7,943 nt of DNA from an uncultured Magnetococcales bacterium (GTDB lineage Bacteria; Pseudomonadota; Magnetococcia; Magnetococcales; Magnetaquicoccaceae). Each line of letters starts with the position of its first letter. The first letter of the stretch is position 1. The notes under the pieces were generated by a model. That model was not told the DNA's origin, did no database searches, and saw only the letters and a list, made by a program, of their open reading frames with translations. Below, piece after piece: positions 5,763 to 7,943 of this stretch. The stretch lies in contig CAIWLA010000222.1 in assembly GCA_903913345.1 (NCBI GenBank), positions 1 to 7,943 of the forward strand. Reading direction: 5' to 3'. The translations under genes were made by a program, and so were the position numbers.

Positions 5763-7777
5763 TGGTCGGCCTCCAGATAGGGCAGGGAAAACGGACTGGG
5801 CAACAGGGCGTCCCAATAGAGATCGAGGGGGATGGCGGGTCCGACCCGTGCATCCAGGTTGCGAAAGGGCACCCAGCGTTGCAGACGCAGCAGGGCCTCG
5901 TTCAGAACCGTGCGATTGGGTGCCACGGCGGGCAATTCATGCCAGTGCACCCCATCGGCGATACCCGGTGGTCGTCGTCGCACGAAGAGGTTGCCATGGG
6001 TTGTCAGGGCCAGGGCCTGGGTCAAGGGCCACGACACATCCACCGCGCCGGTCAAATCCACCGCCAGCGTGGGGGCCGCCCGTTCACCGCTGCGGCATTG
6101 GTCCAGCACGGTTTCGACCGCCTGCACCGGAAACTCTGGATGGTCCCAACTCCGTCGATCCACATGGACCACGGGTCGTCCCGCATCCTGGGCCAGCCAG
6201 GCGACCAGGGCCGCATCGACGGTGCGCCCGGCGATCCAGACCGGTCCGGTGTCCCGGGCCAACGGCTCGGAGAGGCTGGCGATGAGAGTGCCCAGCGGGT
6301 CGGCGAGCAGTGCCACCATCCCGATGGAGGCGGGTACGGGCAATAGATGAGAAGGGGGTGTGGAACAGATGCCCCAGCCATAGCCATCGACCGCAATGCC
6401 CAACACGGCGTGTGCCCCCCCGCGACAGAACGGACAGTCGGAGTCGCCGCAGGGCAGCATGGAGACCGGAATGGCCAACATGCCCACTGGCAGGGGGTGC
6501 AATCCGGGGTTCAACACCTCCAGCAGGGCGTTATGGCCGATGGCGCGATGGCCGTATTGGAGATATTCACCCCGCAGAAAACGTTCCTCCGGTGCCGAGA
6601 GGGTCAAGGCGCGAACCTTGACCACCGGCGCGGGAAAGGTCTGCACCTGTGCCATCCGTTCCAGGGTGAGGCTGGCCGGTTGTCCGGCCCAACCGCGCAA
6701 CGACCATTGCCGTGTGGTGTGCCGGGGCAATGGGAACGATGATCGGGCGGGCTGGTAGAGATGTGGGACCTCGGCTTCGCTCTCTTCCAGTGCCCGTCGT
6801 TCCCGTGTGATCCGGTTCTGATCATAAGGTCGGCGTTGCTGGGCGCACTGCCGCGCGCGGGTGGTAACGAGTTCCAGTGGATTGTCTGCCCGCCAACCCA
6901 GTGTGTGGAGCAGAGGCGATGGCTCGATAAAGGTGGAGGATCCCAGTTCACCCAAAGGCATCATCAGGTTGGCCGCCCGCCAGCGGCTCAAGGGGAGATA
7001 ACCAAAACGCAACGGCAGGTTCAAACCATCGCGCACCATGGCGGCGTGTCCCCAATAGCTCAGGGTGGCCTGGTTGGCGACGTTCAATACCTGCCCATGG
7101 GTTGCGGAGGTCTCGGCAACGGCCAGAATGGCCCGTACCAGATCGTTTGGCGAGAGATGGCGGTAACTGGGCAGATCGCCTTCGGGCAGGACCACCACAC
7201 CACCGTTCACCACCCGGTCGGTCAACCAGCGTGTCACATCCACATCGCGGGTGTCGTCGCCTTCGAGCAGTGCCGGACGCAGGATGGTAAACGGAAAACG
7301 GTCATGGGCCAGCAGGCGCAACGTCCGTTCGACAGATCGGGCGGCCAAGGTGGCGGGGGAGAGGGAGGCCGAGAGATCCAGGGTGGTATCGGCATCCTCT
7401 TCACGCCATGGCCGGAGATGCGCACTGGACGAATAGACCTGATGGCTGGATACCAGCACATATTGGCCGATCGTGCCGTTCAGGGCGGAGACCGCCGCAC
7501 GAAGATGGGTGGTCGATCGTGAGAAGTTGTCCACCACCAGACGACAGGAGGGGGCCGTATCGGGTGCAACCAGCCGATATCCGGCCTCGACCAGTGCCTG
7601 CTCGACCAGGAGGCCAAAGGGATCTTTTGAACCAAGATAACAGGCCGTCCGTTCCGTGGTGGGTGATCGGGTCGTTTTGCGGGGCAAGGGTATCCATCCT
7701 GTTTTCTGGTCGGTTTTTGTCTGCGGTTGGCTGGCCCGTTGAGCAGACCCGGCCTTGAGTATCGCCGACTTTGACAC
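5759..7777 (-). CDS. SDR-like - MDR (zinc alcohol dehydrogenase-like) fusion, probable pseudoenzyme
   Basis: The 672-residue product begins with a polar, basic tail (1-44). An SDR-like domain follows (about 45-315), with YVLVSSHQVY (106-115) and FTILRPALLEG (163-173) typical of epimerase-type SDRs, but the glycine motif is reduced to GSKDPFG and the positions of the Tyr/Lys pair are A142 and A146. Residues about 383-605 follow the zinc-MDR pattern (VKVRA, GH-N at 414-416, PCGDSDCPFC, DPLGTLIASL, VDLTG), yet the zinc Cys is S394, GHE reads GHN, only three structural cysteines remain (443, 448, 451), and the Rossmann glycines are poor. Both modules keep the fold but seem to lack catalysis. A scaffold or regulatory partner of the downstream SDR-AKR, with which it overlaps by 4 bp, is plausible. 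The start is a GTG at 7777 with a weak SD (an in-frame stop lies three codons upstream); a TTG at 7687 with AGGA nearby is an alternative. Confidence 0.85.
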   Translation of the reverse strand: MSKSAILKAGSAQRASQPQTKTDQKTGWIPLPRKTTRSPTTERTACYLGSKDPFGLLVEQALVEAGYRLVAPDTAPSCRLVVDNFSRSTTHLRAAVSALNGTIGQYVLVSSHQVYSSSAHLRPWREEDADTTLDLSASLSPATLAARSVERTLRLLAHDRFPFTILRPALLEGDDTRDVDVTRWLTDRVVNGGVVVLPEGDLPSYRHLSPNDLVRAILAVAETSATHGQVLNVANQATLSYWGHAAMVRDGLNLPLRFGYLPLSRWRAANLMMPLGELGSSTFIEPSPLLHTLGWRADNPLELVTTRARQCAQQRRPYDQNRITRERRALEESEAEVPHLYQPARSSFPLPRHTTRQWSLRGWAGQPASLTLERMAQVQTFPAPVVKVRALTLSAPEERFLRGEYLQYGHRAIGHNALLEVLNPGLHPLPVGMLAIPVSMLPCGDSDCPFCRGGAHAVLGIAVDGYGWGICSTPPSHLLPVPASIGMVALLADPLGTLIASLSEPLARDTGPVWIAGRTVDAALVAWLAQDAGRPVVHVDRRSWDHPEFPVQAVETVLDQCRSGERAAPTLAVDLTGAVDVSWPLTQALALTTHGNLFVRRRPPGIADGVHWHELPAVAPNRTVLNEALLRLQRWVPFRNLDARVGPAIPLDLYWDALLPSPFSLPYLEADQ
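5770..5774 (-). promoter_or_regulatory. Shine-Dalgarno of the SDR-AKR gene, inside the upstream gene
   Basis: On the minus strand GGAGG lies seven bases before the ATG at 5762, within the last codons of the upstream gene. With the ATGA stop/start overlap this indicates translational coupling and selects 5762 as the start. Confidence 0.85.
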
Positions 7778-7787
7778 GCCCTGTCAA
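7771..7787 (-). promoter_or_regulatory. Inverted repeat TTGACA-N5-TGTCAA at the operon start
   Basis: TTGACA (7771-7776) and TGTCAA (7782-7787) form a perfect 6+5+6 inverted repeat covering the GTG start at 7777. It is operator-like. Read on the minus strand, the TTGACA at 7787-7782 is also a perfect -35 hexamer, followed after 18 bases by GATACT, a fair -10. If that promoter is real, transcription would begin near 7750 and translation would have to start downstream, for example at TTG 7687. The two readings conflict with the GTG start, so I rate this as tentative. Confidence 0.35.
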
Positions 7788-7788
7788 T

Positions 7789-7811
7789 GGCCATTTCGTT
7801 TTCGAACGGCC
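7789..7811. other. Bulged stem-loop directly upstream of the operon start
   Basis: GGCC and TTCG on the left arm pair with CGAA and GGCC on the right arm around a TTTT loop, with a 2-versus-1 base bulge between the two helices. It lies 12 bases upstream of the GTG. It could be a leader-RNA structure or a second protein-binding inverted repeat next to the TTGACA-N5-TGTCAA site. Confidence 0.35.
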
Positions 7812-7854
7812 AGCAAATATTGGGAATTAGTGCCTGACAGAAAAAGCCGATTTT

Positions 7855-7866
7855 CCCCAAACCCCC
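7855..7866 (-). repeat. Isolated 12-bp match to the tail of the REP-like block
   Basis: On the minus strand this reads GGGGGTTTGGGG, identical to 3469-3480, where it follows the second hairpin. No hairpin units accompany it here, so it may be a decayed remnant of the same element family or a chance low-complexity match. Confidence 0.35.
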
Positions 7867-7943
7867 GATCCAAAAACACACCAAGTGATAAAAAATTCAG
7901 TGTAAAACATATTCGAAAGTTAAAAAATAAAGCGAGCAATACC

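Larger units (their letters stand above)
7778..7943 (-). other. AT-richer leader upstream of the oxidoreductase operon
   Basis: No convincing gene lies here. Base composition is clearly more AT-rich than the rest of the window, with runs of A/T on the distal side (7888-7930), as expected for a promoter region. It holds a bulged hairpin (7789-7811: GGCC..TTCG-TTTT-CGAA..GGCC) and a stray copy of the GGGGGTTTGGGG motif (7855-7866, minus strand). A TTTACA and a TACACT on the minus strand are weak promoter-like hexamers, but I could not pair them with proper spacing. Confidence 0.5.

Noticed and set aside
3414..5780. A plus-strand open frame of 788 codons opposite the SDR-AKR gene
   Set aside because: Its translation is rich in Arg, Gln and Gly with no recognisable domain, while the minus strand carries clear SDR and AKR catalytic motifs and a Shine-Dalgarno. 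It is an antisense shadow of high-GC coding sequence.
5763..5816. An 18-codon N-terminal extension of the SDR-AKR protein
   Set aside because: The extension lies wholly within the upstream gene, adds residues before the first beta strand of the Rossmann fold, and ignores the GGAGG and ATGA overlap that fit the ATG at 5762.

Overview
The window is GC-rich bacterial DNA with two rightward genes on the left half and a two-gene leftward operon on the right half; the two sets converge near position 3360-3530. Tandem GC-rich palindromes of the CCAGGGG..CCCCTGG type in the convergent gap, together with a repetitive Ala/His/Asp-rich protein that ends in a hydrophobic IDRIEW-like tail, suggest a Gram-negative proteobacterium, perhaps an alphaproteobacterium or a Magnetococcales-like lineage. 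This placement is an inference from style, not from a marker gene.

Left region (1-2367): the 3' part of a large, cysteine-free repeat protein that enters the window already open. It has a short Pro/Thr/His segment, then about 21 copies of a 21-residue (three-heptad) alanine-rich repeat split into two arms by a 45-residue Pro/Gly-containing interruption, then short tandem HGPDVT and TPEPTH hexapeptides, a Gly/Asp/His-rich stretch, and a C-terminal module of about 105 residues. It looks like a fibrous extracellular or surface protein. A 13-bp perfect hairpin follows its stop codon. Next (2516-3358) is a small exported protein with a signal peptide and a DUF3472-like beta-sandwich, preceded by a strong Shine-Dalgarno.

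Middle (3359-3530): a convergent intergenic gap with three stem-loop units (REP-like block).

Right region (3531-7777, minus strand): two multidomain oxidoreductase proteins that overlap by 4 bp (ATGA). The upstream protein fuses an SDR-type Rossmann domain to a zinc-MDR-type domain, and both appear to have lost their catalytic residues. The downstream protein fuses an extended SDR domain with its Tyr/Lys pair intact to an aldo-keto reductase domain with a complete Asp/Tyr/Lys/His tetrad. Together they form a four-module redox pair, with one protein apparently degenerate and the other apparently active. Modification of a sugar or other small carbonyl compound is a reasonable guess, but the substrate cannot be read from the sequence. 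An AT-richer leader (7778-7943) with an inverted repeat at the start codon lies upstream of the operon.

The strongest candidates for something undescribed are the SDR-MDR pseudoenzyme paired with the SDR-AKR fusion, and the alanine-repeat protein, whose layout suggests a long coiled-coil hairpin with a His/Asp/Glu stripe.
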